Positions 26,686-34,149 of a DNA stretch of 39,034 bases are shown in pieces. The notes beneath the pieces were generated by a model that was not told the origin of the DNA, did not search any database, and was given only the letters and a program-made list of their open reading frames with translations. The position numbers were made by a program, and so were the translations under genes. Location: IMG/VR virus record IMGVR_UViG_3300003691_000026, positions 1-39,034 of that record, one strand, 5' to 3'. The stretch's first letter is position 1; the number at the start of each line of letters is the position of its first letter. The stretch comes from a virus.

Positions 26686-29327
26686 TATGTGCTGTTCTTA
26701 TTATATACGTTTAGTATTCCATCATTTGCTAGTGTTTTTGTTGCATCTGATTTAGTTATTAATTTATTTTCTTCATGTATTTGACCAATTTGTTTGTTAC
26801 CTTCTTTACCATTTTGAACTAATTCATCCATCTTAGCACTCAATACAGTCAATGCTTGTGCTAATTCTAGTCTACCTGCGGCTGCTATTTCATTCTCTTT
26901 TAATCTTTTTTCTATGTTTGCAGGACTTTTTACAATCCATGCTTCCATTTCAGCAACACTATTATCATTAAAACTAAATGGGTCTATTCTTGGTTTCTGT
27001 AATCGATGTTTTTCTTCGGCAGACATTTCAGTTGCACTACTAAACCATGAGGTCATCATATCTAACCCTTTTTGATGAACAGGTGATAGTAGTGGAGCTT
27101 CCATTATTTTAGCAGCAGTTTCTCCTATTGTCTTACCTGCAAGTTCAAATATTCCACCTTTCATTGACTCTCGTAATGCATCACCAAATGCTTGGACAGT
27201 TTTACCTGAATCTGCTTCAAATGCGGCTAAAAATGCTTGACTGTATGCAGGGGCTAGTGCAAGAACTGCTCCTATTCCAACCATATTTCTACCCATGCCA
27301 ACTCCACGTTTTAGTGGTTTGTCGTTTTTATCAAGTTTCCCCTTTTCCCCTTTTCCACTCATAAGTGCTCCACTCATTTTAACAGCAGCCGCTCCACCCA
27401 AAACTTCTGGCAAGATAGATGCAAATGCTCCACCTATCATTATTAAGCCTTTACCAACTGGAGACTTAGCAAAACCTTTCCAATAATTATTTATTTCTGC
27501 TAAAACTTTTGTTAACTTACCTGTCTCGGTTAATGATTTTTCAACAAGCATATTAGCTTGTTTCGAAAATAACCCAGTTGCCCCTGAACGCTCAGAAGCC
27601 ACTAAGTCTACATCTCGTTGACCTGCAACACCTGCATTGCTAGATAGTATTTCTAAACGGGTTTCACCTGCAATATTTCCAGTTCTTTGAAATTCTTGGA
27701 ATTTTTTCTCTAATCGTATTTGTTGTTGCTTAATTAATGATTCTGCTTGAGTACGTTCATCTTTACCTAATGATGCAGGACTTGCCGTAAACCTCTTAAT
27801 CAGATTTGCCTGTTTATCATCGAAACCTAGATCACCTGCCAAGCGACCCGCAAAACTTGCTTGCACTCGTCTATCTACAGCTTTACCTTGTTGCTGTTTT
27901 GCTAATTCTTTATAGAATGCAACAAATCCGTCAGCAGTTATATTTGTTTTCTCCTTTAAATTGACGAATGATTCGGCAAGTGTGGTTATGTTATCTTTAC
28001 CTTTGTTCACTGCTAAGAAATAACTCTTAAATGATTTATCCTTTGATAGTGATCTAAATGCTTGTTGCATTTCTTCGAAATTCTCATTACCCATTTTCCC
28101 TGTACTCTGTAGTACATTCATATATGAGGTCATACCTTTTATAGATGGTTTAACACCTAAATCCATAAAGAGTTTAAATCCTTCTCCCATAAATTTAGTA
28201 TTTTCTACACCAACTAATGTAAATCGTTCTCTAATCTGAGTTTCTAATGCTCTAAATGTATCAGAACCTGCAACACTCATTGCATCAGCACTACCCATCA
28301 GCAATCTTAATTCTTGACGCATTTCTTTTATACTGTTTACAAATTCTGTCTGTGATTGACCACTTGTCACTGAATCAATGGCTAAATCAAACATATCCGC
28401 ATCACGGAAACCTTCTTTTACAACTGCAAACAATGAATTGGTTTGGTCTTTAATACCAAATAATATACCTGCAACCACAGCAGCTTGCAATCTTGGACCT
28501 AAACTATCTAATGCTTTGTTTAGTTTCACCATGCTATCATTCAAGTCTCTATCTATTGATTTTTTTATTTTTAATATACTTTCAGATAATTCTCCACCAC
28601 TGCTATTAATGATGCCACTAACTTTGTCCAGATTCATTTTTTCAATTAGTTCGTCAGTTAAATTTACATCACCACCTTTCTTCATCATTACGCGGAAATC
28701 TTTCAAATCTGAACCTGCATCATTAAATACATCAGCTAAATTTAGTCCTTGGTCTTGTAAATCTTCTAGTATAGTTGTAAATCTTTTATTTTCATCGGCA
28801 CTGAGGTGCATAGATTCGGTCATCTTACTGACAATACTTGATAATTCTACAAATTTATCTCGGACTTTATCACCTGCTTGAATAACACCAAGATTATCAA
28901 GGTTGTCTCCATTTAATGCATCCTTGATGAACTTATGTATACCATTTCTGAATTTATTAGAGCTATAATTTATGCTATCAGTTAATGAGTTAACACTTTT
29001 TTCAACTTTAGTGCTGAATTTGGTCATATTCATTGATGATGCTATTGAACTTCCTGCTCTTTTTAATATGTTGGAAAAACCCTGCCCAACATCATCGGCT
29101 ATATCATCGATACCATCTTTTAAACGTTTCCTTGCATTATCCGCAGCTTTTGCTAAGTCATCCATACTTTTAGATGCTTGTTTAGTATCAACAGTCCCAT
29201 CAGTTTTATTAGATGTGTACTTTCCTTCACGATTTTGACCCACAGAAGATGCCATGGAGTTATTCATTTTGTCCATAACTCTATTTAATTTAGATAAGGT
29301 GCTAAGTAGTTCGTTTTCCAGTGCCAT
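26685..29327 (-). CDS. tape-measure-like tail protein
   Basis: 880 aa, first gene of the hub operon. Mostly predicted helix with heptad-like sequence in the first 300 residues (ELLSTLSKLNRVMDKMNNSM, then AADNARKRLKDGIDDIADD). Hydrophobic glycine/alanine-rich stretches follow near 630-655 (KGLIMIGGAFASILPEVLGG) and 685-705 (GIGAVLALAPAYSQAFLAAF), typical of tape measure proteins that later insert in the host membrane. T4 uses gp29 (590 aa) as ruler and hub part. Length is set by the tail, so 880 aa would imply a longer tail than T4's. The assignment rests on composition and position, not on a family motif. Confidence 0.65.
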   Translation of the reverse strand: MALENELLSTLSKLNRVMDKMNNSMASSVGQNREGKYTSNKTDGTVDTKQASKSMDDLAKAADNARKRLKDGIDDIADDVGQGFSNILKRAGSSIASSMNMTKFSTKVEKSVNSLTDSINYSSNKFRNGIHKFIKDALNGDNLDNLGVIQAGDKVRDKFVELSSIVSKMTESMHLSADENKRFTTILEDLQDQGLNLADVFNDAGSDLKDFRVMMKKGGDVNLTDELIEKMNLDKVSGIINSSGGELSESILKIKKSIDRDLNDSMVKLNKALDSLGPRLQAAVVAGILFGIKDQTNSLFAVVKEGFRDADMFDLAIDSVTSGQSQTEFVNSIKEMRQELRLLMGSADAMSVAGSDTFRALETQIRERFTLVGVENTKFMGEGFKLFMDLGVKPSIKGMTSYMNVLQSTGKMGNENFEEMQQAFRSLSKDKSFKSYFLAVNKGKDNITTLAESFVNLKEKTNITADGFVAFYKELAKQQQGKAVDRRVQASFAGRLAGDLGFDDKQANLIKRFTASPASLGKDERTQAESLIKQQQIRLEKKFQEFQRTGNIAGETRLEILSSNAGVAGQRDVDLVASERSGATGLFSKQANMLVEKSLTETGKLTKVLAEINNYWKGFAKSPVGKGLIMIGGAFASILPEVLGGAAAVKMSGALMSGKGEKGKLDKNDKPLKRGVGMGRNMVGIGAVLALAPAYSQAFLAAFEADSGKTVQAFGDALRESMKGGIFELAGKTIGETAAKIMEAPLLSPVHQKGLDMMTSWFSSATEMSAEEKHRLQKPRIDPFSFNDNSVAEMEAWIVKSPANIEKRLKENEIAAAGRLELAQALTVLSAKMDELVQNGKEGNKQIGQIHEENKLITKSDATKTLANDGILNVYNKNST

Positions 29328-29356
29328 GATATATTCGCTGTTTTATGTTATATAGT

Positions 29357-29364
29357 TATTTATG
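29357..29364 (-). promoter_or_regulatory. late promoter CATAAATA (hub operon)
   Basis: Minus-strand octamer 29 bases before the tape-measure-like ATG. It forms a divergent pair with the plus-strand octamer at 29413-29420 in a 120-base gap, so hub and gp26-like genes would switch on together. Confidence 0.65.
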
Positions 29365-29412
29365 TCAATTAACAATGAATGAAAAATGACAATTTCAACT
29401 TATTTTTTAAAT

Positions 29413-29420
29413 CATAAATA
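29413..29420 (+). promoter_or_regulatory. late promoter CATAAATA (gp26-like gene)
   Basis: Plus-strand octamer 27 bases before the GTG start. With its flank, TTAAATCATAAATA is identical over 14 bases to the promoter at 38078-38091. Confidence 0.72.
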
Positions 29421-29447
29421 GAAGTATAAAAACACAGGAGTATTGTC

Positions 29448-30446
29448 GTGGCAAAAAACAAAAAGAAGAAAAAAAATAAAGTACAACCACATACACATAG
29501 TGGCAAGTATGTTGAGTATGATGAACAAGATGACATTAAAGATTTACTAGATGAAGAACCAACAGTTGTAATCATAAAAGAAAATCCACTATTGCGCAAG
29601 ATTCAACTTCCGGGGCAAATGTTTAGGTTGCCGTCACGTGGTATATTTTATAAAGATGGGGAATTAGATAAAAAAATTATTGATGGTGAAGTTGAAGTAT
29701 TTCCAATGAAGACAATTGACGAGATTACATTAAAAACTACTGATATGATATTTCAAGGTACTGCAATTACTCGTGTGTTCGAACGCTGTATACCAGATAT
29801 CAAAAAACCATTGAAGTTATTATCTGAAGATGTTGATTATTTGATTGGTTGCTTAAGACAGGTTTCATATGGTAATGCTCTGCCTATTAAAGCAAATTGT
29901 GAGCAAAAGTCATGTGAAAAACATCCTGTGCGAGAGTATACAATTCCCTTGAATCAAATTCTTATATCCAATACCACAGAGTTAGATGATAAAAATATAG
30001 AAAAGGATTATACGTATGTTCTTCATAATGAAGCACTTAATACTACACAGGATATCCAATTCAAGCCTATTTTATTCGAACAGTTAGTTAAAATGTATCA
30101 ATTCAGGGCTGAACAAGATATGTCATTTCAAGAAATTGAAAACGATGATGATGTTGATGATGCTTTAGAAAAAGCACTAAGTGATTTTGTTACAATGACA
30201 ATTTCTAGTCTAGTCGAATCTGTTGATGGTATTACGGATAGAGACCAGATATTTGAATGGTGTGCAAAATTGCCAATTAAATTTAAAGATGAATTAGCTG
30301 AAAAAGTTGAAGGACAAACGGATTGGGGGACCAAATTCGAATATACCGTTGAATGTTTTGACTGCCAATCACCAATTGATTTAACCGCATCACTTAATCC
30401 TGTTGGTTTTTTTACTCTACCCTCAAGTCCAACAAAGAGCACCTAG
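29448..30446 (+). CDS. 26: baseplate hub assembly protein, T4 gp26-like
   Basis: 332 aa from a GTG behind AGGAG. After a lysine-rich start and an acidic linker, the T4_baseplate family core appears at about 48-150: KIQLPGQMFRLPSRGIFYKD, then EVEVFPMKTIDEITLKTTDM and DVDYLIGCLRQVSYGNALPI. A Cys pattern (CEQKSC near 147 and ECFDCQSP near 303) suggests a zinc-binding segment joined by a beta region, as in gp26-type proteins. The family helps assemble the hub. T4 gp26 is 208 aa, so this is long. The frame ends shortly after a seven-T run in phase for -1 slippage; the fused form would be 397 aa (see 30413-30640). Confidence 0.82.
   Translation: MAKNKKKKKNKVQPHTHSGKYVEYDEQDDIKDLLDEEPTVVIIKENPLLRKIQLPGQMFRLPSRGIFYKDGELDKKIIDGEVEVFPMKTIDEITLKTTDMIFQGTAITRVFERCIPDIKKPLKLLSEDVDYLIGCLRQVSYGNALPIKANCEQKSCEKHPVREYTIPLNQILISNTTELDDKNIEKDYTYVLHNEALNTTQDIQFKPILFEQLVKMYQFRAEQDMSFQEIENDDDVDDALEKALSDFVTMTISSLVESVDGITDRDQIFEWCAKLPIKFKDELAEKVEGQTDWGTKFEYTVECFDCQSPIDLTASLNPVGFFTLPSSPTKST
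30407..30413 (+). promoter_or_regulatory. probable -1 ribosomal frameshift site (T TTT TTT)
   Basis: Seven T's placed as T-TTT-TTT in the phase of the gp26-like frame, the X-XXY-YYZ pattern. The -1 frame is blocked by a TAA at 30395-30397 just upstream and is open for 75 codons downstream. After a 7-base spacer, CCTCAA (30421-30426) can pair with TTGAGG (30464-30469), enclosing GCAC/GTGC; a 9-bp hairpin (30470-30478/30482-30490) abuts it. Confidence 0.68.
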
Positions 30447-30640
30447 TTAAAGTAAGTGCGGAGTTGAGGAATCAAATTCAAAATTTGATTGATGAAGTTA
30501 TACAATTAACATATTTTATGCGTGGTGCAATTGGCTACGATAAAATGATGGATATGACTTACGGAGAACGTTCTCGTGTCGCTAAATTTATCGATGCAAG
30601 ATTAGAAAGTGAAGGTAAAAAAACAAACCCAGTGTATTAA
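30413..30640 (+). CDS. -1 frame extension of the gp26-like protein (75 aa, no start codon of its own)
   Basis: Reads from the slippery site to a TAA at 30638-30640. It has protein-like sequence: a helix (LVKVSAELRNQIQNLIDEVI), then FMRGAIGYDKMMDMTYGERS and RVAKFIDARLES. This helical pattern with a Tyr-x-x-x-Met-x-x-Met-x-x-x-Glu-Arg core recalls short C-terminal segments or partners of gp26/gp51-type hub assembly proteins in T4-like phages, though I cannot name a family. No ATG occurs in the first 35 codons and none has a ribosome site, so frameshifting is the simplest way to make it. A one-base sequencing error in the T run would instead fuse the two frames permanently. The RuvC-like gene starts 2 bases later. 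Confidence 0.7.
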   Translation, partial: YSTLKSNKEHLVKVSAELRNQIQNLIDEVIQLTYFMRGAIGYDKMMDMTYGERSRVAKFIDARLESEGKKTNPVY

Positions 30641-30642
30641 AT

Positions 30643-31338
30643 ATGAATATAATAGCAATAGACCCATCTAAGACCAGTACTGCCATGATAGTTAATGGTG
30701 AGATTTTTAGTTATGTTAAAGCAGTTAATGCATGGAACAAACCACGTACCAAGTTGAGTAAGTGGTTTGGACTGTGTGAACCGTTAGTTAATTTTAGGTA
30801 TATTGAAATGGACGAACCCAAGCCATATTCAGAACAAGAAATATATAAATTAAAAAAGTTCGACGAAATTAGTGATTTGATTGTCGAAGATGTTCAAAAT
30901 ACCATTGACTCATCGAAACCAACACATATAGTAATAGAGGGTTATAGTTATTCATCCGTTGCGGGTCATCTTATTGATTTAGTTGGGTTAAGTACATTAA
31001 TCAGATTGAAATTATTAACAATATGTGATACAGTCACAATTATTACTCCATCTGAGGGTAAGTTAGAAACAGCAAAAATGACATATGAACCTACCAACAT
31101 AGGTAAACGTATAGAGAAATGGGTGTATTTAAACCCTAAAGGTGTTAAAGGTGGTAGTTTTAAAAAGCATGATATGTATGATGCTATCATGGATAATGAT
31201 AATATAACATGTAAATGGAAAGATTTTTTAACTGATTTATATGAAGATATATTTAATGCCAAAAGCGTTCCAACTCCAATCGACGATATTAATGATGCTA
31301 AATTGTTTTATCAAATTCTTTTAAATAAAATGAAATAA
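30643..31338 (+). CDS. RuvC-like Holliday junction resolvase (RNase H fold)
   Basis: 231 aa. Motifs in order: Asp7 in IIAIDPSKTSTAMIV (first strand), Glu99 in HIVIEGYSYSS, and the acidic end DDINDAKLFYQIL (Asp215/Asp218) for the last metal ligands; KKHDMYDAIMD (174-184) may contribute too. The family resolves or trims branched DNA during replication and packaging. T4 uses the unrelated endonuclease VII (gp49), so this looks like a functional replacement. It is a possible late or middle gene, since it follows the gp26-like gene by 2 bases with no promoter of its own seen. Confidence 0.75.
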   Translation: MNIIAIDPSKTSTAMIVNGEIFSYVKAVNAWNKPRTKLSKWFGLCEPLVNFRYIEMDEPKPYSEQEIYKLKKFDEISDLIVEDVQNTIDSSKPTHIVIEGYSYSSVAGHLIDLVGLSTLIRLKLLTICDTVTIITPSEGKLETAKMTYEPTNIGKRIEKWVYLNPKGVKGGSFKKHDMYDAIMDNDNITCKWKDFLTDLYEDIFNAKSVPTPIDDINDAKLFYQILLNKMK

Positions 31339-31341
31339 TGG

Positions 31342-31371
31342 TTGACAATTAATTCATCTGCATGATAGTAT
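31342..31371 (+). promoter_or_regulatory. sigma70-like promoter
   Basis: TTGACA (31342-31347) followed after 18 bases by TAGTAT (31366-31371). The -35 box and following bases resemble strong host-type promoters. It faces into the 708-bp gap with no good gene directly behind it, so it may drive a noncoding RNA or the helicase. Confidence 0.55.
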
Positions 31372-31507
31372 GCACAGAATTGATTTATCAATTGGATTAC
31401 ATTCTAAGGGATTAGGTGACAATTTTACAATTCTGAGAAGGCTGCACAGAGACTTAGGTCAATGTCGAAAAGATGATTATATGTGGAAATATAGTTTTAT
31501 ATCTTGA
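31370..31507 (+). CDS. possible 45-aa ORF
   Basis: ATG at 31370 to TGA at 31505-31507. The product is basic and mixed in composition (HRIDLSIGLHSKGLGDNF at the start). It has no ribosome site, and its ATG overlaps the -10 box of the candidate promoter, which argues against translation from a transcript begun there. No family recognised. Listed because it is the longest frame noted in the gap. Confidence 0.2.
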   Translation: MHRIDLSIGLHSKGLGDNFTILRRLHRDLGQCRKDDYMWKYSFIS

Positions 31508-31854
31508 AGGTCTTAGCAAGGAGTTTGTATAGCAATTAAGGTTTCGGAATTAATCGCTGTTATATTTACTTCGACTTGCTGTAACATCTTAACAACCAAC
31601 TTGTTGAGAAGATTCATTATATATGTAGTTCATATATGAATGAAAGCCGTATATACTTAGAGATGTAATCCTTGTTGTATATCAATCCTTTGGTGATTAG
31701 GATAAATTCACTGAGTTTGGCATCTGAGACCAATTTCCTCTATCGAGTATGAATTAAATATTATGATAAAAAAATGGGGGAGGGAGGACTGTAGATCTTT
31801 AATTTTTTAGTTATCTTTAGTCATTTCAGTTATATTTAATACTAACTATTAATT

Positions 31855-31889
31855 GATTATAATACGGAACGAAGTGTAGTATTATAATC
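31855..31889. repeat. 11-bp perfect inverted repeat containing TATAAT on both strands
   Basis: GATTATAATAC (31855-31865) and its exact complement GTATTATAATC (31879-31889), 13 bases apart. Each arm contains a -10-like TATAAT, one per strand. Could be an operator, a divergent promoter pair or an RNA hairpin. Confidence 0.6.
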
Positions 31890-31947
31890 GCTCTACATTT
31901 TTTTGTGTTTACATATTATAAATTGATTCAATTGGATTGCCGTTGGC

Positions 31948-31972
31948 AAAAAGCAAATTTCATTCGCTTTTT
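31948..31972 (+). terminator. possible terminator in the gap
   Basis: AAAAAGC (31948-31954) pairs with GCTTTTT (31966-31972), followed by an A/T-rich tail. The stem is weak (7 bp, mostly A-T), so this is tentative. It would end any transcript begun at 31342 before the helicase promoter. Confidence 0.35.
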
Positions 31973-31991
31973 ATTTATTATAATTTATTGG

Positions 31992-32020
31992 TTGTAATTA
32001 CATCATGAATTATGTATAAT
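31992..32020 (+). promoter_or_regulatory. sigma70-like promoter of the helicase gene
   Basis: TTGTAA (31992-31997), 17-base spacer, TATAAT (32015-32020) preceded directly by TG. It lies 26 bases before the helicase ATG, which has AGGA at a proper distance. No late octamer is present, so early transcription by the host enzyme is likely. Confidence 0.7.
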
Positions 32021-32046
32021 GAAATCAAATAACTAACAGGACTAAT

Positions 32047-33672
32047 ATGTCAAAGAAAAAAGGTATACTTAAACATTGGCCGTTATCGAAAGATAAACCA
32101 CCTAGAGAAACACAAATAAGAACACTTAAATGGACAGAGAAATTGCCATCAGAAGTGAAATATATATTATATGAAATACCAGTAGGTGGTGGTAAATCAC
32201 CATTAGCAGTTAATTATAGTGCATGGATATCTAAAACATTAGGTGATGCATTCATATTAACTACACAGAAAATATTACAAAAGCAATATGAAGATTCATT
32301 TGATTCAACTATGTTACGTACAGTATATGGTAAAAACAACTATGAATGTTCAACTAAAGGAACTAATTGCGATATCGGTGGAGACATAAAACCTGCATGT
32401 AAGGGATGTCCTGCTAAGAGTGCACTATATATAGGAAACAAATCACCTAATATGGTATTGAATTACAAATTAGCACTTCTATATTTTAGATACCTAGATG
32501 AAGATACCTTAAAGAAACGTGATGTTATGGTATTTGACGAATGTCATACATTGGAACACCACTTAACAGAATTTAAAGCAATTACAGTAAATGAGAAAAA
32601 ATGTAAGAAACTTAAAGTTAAATTTAAAAAATGTGATAATGTAATTAGTGGTCTTAAGTGGTTACGTGAAGATTTCTATCCAGTACTGTCCAAATTTGTT
32701 AAAAAGCAATTCCAAGAAGTTGAAAATATCAGTGATAAGTACTATGAGAGTAATTCTCCATTAACTGCAAATGATAAACACCTATTAAAGGAATATCGCA
32801 AGTGGTCTGAATATGAGAAGAATATACTTGACTTACTTAATATGAATGAGACGGATATTAATAATGAATACGTATTAGTCAATGACGCATACTCATTTAA
32901 GTTCAAAGAACTGTATGGTAAAAATGTGTTTCATCAATATGTTAAACCAATGGCAGATAAATTTTTATTCATGTCATCAACTATTCTTGATAAAGATGCA
33001 TTCTGTAGAGATTTAGGCATCAATCCAGATGAAGCTGCATTTATTTCATTACCTTCAGAATTCCCAATTGACAATAGACCAGTTATATACTCACCTATTG
33101 CTAAGATGAATTACGGATGGGATTCACAGAATCAAGAAAGAAATGCAGATAGACGAAACATGTTACAACGAATTGTGGAAATATGTGATGGTCATGATGA
33201 CGTAAATGGAATTATACATACTGGCAGTTTTAAGATAGCGAATTGGTTAGTTCAATCACTTCAAGGTCAAATACCACACAGAATATTTGAACATAGTCCA
33301 GAATCAGGATACTCGCGAGATGATGTCATTGCTGAGTTCATGGAATGTGCCGGAGTAGAACCTGCTATATTAATATCACCTAGTATTACCGAAGGATTAG
33401 ATTTAGTTGGTGATATGGGGAGATTTGCTATATTTGCGAAAATTCCATATCCATTCTTGGGTGACCAATGGATTAAAAAACGTATGAAAATATCCAGTGA
33501 ATGGTATCAACGTCAAGCATTAATGGCAGTTATTCAGGGTGGTGGACGAGTTGTTCGTTCTAAAGAAGATTGGGGATATACTTATATTCTTGACCAATCA
33601 TTCGGATACTTACATTATAGTATGGGCAATAAAATACCACCTTGGTGGTCAGAAGCTTACGTGAAAATGTAA
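32047..33672 (+). CDS. DinG/XPD-like Fe-S DNA helicase (superfamily 2)
   Basis: 541 aa. Walker A PVGGGKS (45-51); four cysteines in the usual place for an XPD/DinG iron-sulphur cluster (Cys101, 108, 118, 121); Walker B VFDECH (162-167), a DEAH box with Cys; motif V-like SPSITEGLDLVG (445-456); motif VI QGGGRVVRS (497-505). The family unwinds DNA 5'-3'; in the phage it may act in replication or recombination, near RuvC and gp46/47. At 541 aa it is compact beside E. coli DinG (about 716), and no exonuclease domain is attached. It has its own early-type promoter. Confidence 0.88.
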   Translation: MSKKKGILKHWPLSKDKPPRETQIRTLKWTEKLPSEVKYILYEIPVGGGKSPLAVNYSAWISKTLGDAFILTTQKILQKQYEDSFDSTMLRTVYGKNNYECSTKGTNCDIGGDIKPACKGCPAKSALYIGNKSPNMVLNYKLALLYFRYLDEDTLKKRDVMVFDECHTLEHHLTEFKAITVNEKKCKKLKVKFKKCDNVISGLKWLREDFYPVLSKFVKKQFQEVENISDKYYESNSPLTANDKHLLKEYRKWSEYEKNILDLLNMNETDINNEYVLVNDAYSFKFKELYGKNVFHQYVKPMADKFLFMSSTILDKDAFCRDLGINPDEAAFISLPSEFPIDNRPVIYSPIAKMNYGWDSQNQERNADRRNMLQRIVEICDGHDDVNGIIHTGSFKIANWLVQSLQGQIPHRIFEHSPESGYSRDDVIAEFMECAGVEPAILISPSITEGLDLVGDMGRFAIFAKIPYPFLGDQWIKKRMKISSEWYQRQALMAVIQGGGRVVRSKEDWGYTYILDQSFGYLHYSMGNKIPPWWSEAYVKM

Positions 33673-33697
33673 TCAACAATAAAATAAGGTAAATATT

Positions 33698-34096
33698 ATG
33701 AATAATAACGAGATATTAAATAACATTAACGCATGGCAATCTAATACCATGTTACACCTTTTAACGTGTGGTAATGATAGTAAGCATACACCACTTAAAG
33801 GGGTTGAAGAAAACGGTAAAGTCATATTATTGTGTATTGATTGTGATTATAGACAATCTAATGTCCCACCGACCGTGACAGGTCAAATTACTTCACCATT
33901 GGCTGATAATTTAGGAATGACTGCGGGGGAACTTACAGTCTTCTTACGAGCTAGAGATGGAGTGTTACATAAATTAGGAGATCTAAAACATAAGATTGAC
34001 ACATTTGAACCTCATCCTGAATCAAAACAAGACTTATCTACGATGCATCATGTATCCGAACAACTCGATAACATATTAAACTGTTGGTACTACTGA
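33698..34096 (+). CDS. small zinc-ribbon protein, unknown role
   Basis: 132 aa. One CGNDSKHTPL (24-33) with a CIDCDYRQ (46-53) segment gives a likely zinc site (Cys24, His30, Cys46, Cys49); similar ribbons occur in uncharacterised marine phage proteins. The rest is helical (TAGELTVFLRARDGVLHKLG). It follows the helicase by 25 bases with an AAGG ribosome site and is probably cotranscribed with it. It may be a DNA- or polymerase-binding accessory, which is a guess. Confidence 0.6.
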   Translation: MNNNEILNNINAWQSNTMLHLLTCGNDSKHTPLKGVEENGKVILLCIDCDYRQSNVPPTVTGQITSPLADNLGMTAGELTVFLRARDGVLHKLGDLKHKIDTFEPHPESKQDLSTMHHVSEQLDNILNCWYY

Positions 34097-34120
34097 TGAA
34101 TACTACTTAGGGATATAATA

Positions 34121-34149
34121 AAAAAAAGAGGAGTTAATCCTCTTTTTTT
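34121..34149. terminator. bidirectional terminator between convergent genes
   Basis: 12-bp stem (34121-34132 with 34138-34149) with A7 on one side and T7 on the other, so it works for the plus-strand zinc-ribbon transcript and the minus-strand gp46 transcript. The gp46 stop codon (34134-34136) lies in the loop. Confidence 0.88.

Larger units (their letters stand above)
31339..32046 (+). other. 708-bp gap without a convincing gene; structured, with promoters
   Basis: Between the RuvC-like and helicase genes. It holds two sigma70-like promoters (31342-31371, 31992-32020) and several inverted repeats: CAGAATTG/CAATTCTG (31375-31382/31428-31435), a 9-bp stem (31617-31625/31631-31639), an 11-bp perfect pair (31855-31865/31879-31889), and a terminator-like hairpin near 31948-31972. 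A G-rich run (31776-31787) is out of character for this genome. One 45-codon frame is listed separately. No tRNA cloverleaf or group I intron core was found. A noncoding transcript from 31342 to about 31975 is possible. Confidence 0.5.

Noticed and set aside
31763-31810. 15-codon ATG frame running through the G-rich tract
   Set aside because: Very short, no ribosome site, and no link to a neighbouring gene.
31339-32046. tRNA, tmRNA or group I intron in the gap
   Set aside because: No T-arm with GTTCRA and matching acceptor stem, no CCA end, and no P7/P3 core sequences could be found. The endonucleases lie beside intact genes, so no intron is implied there either.
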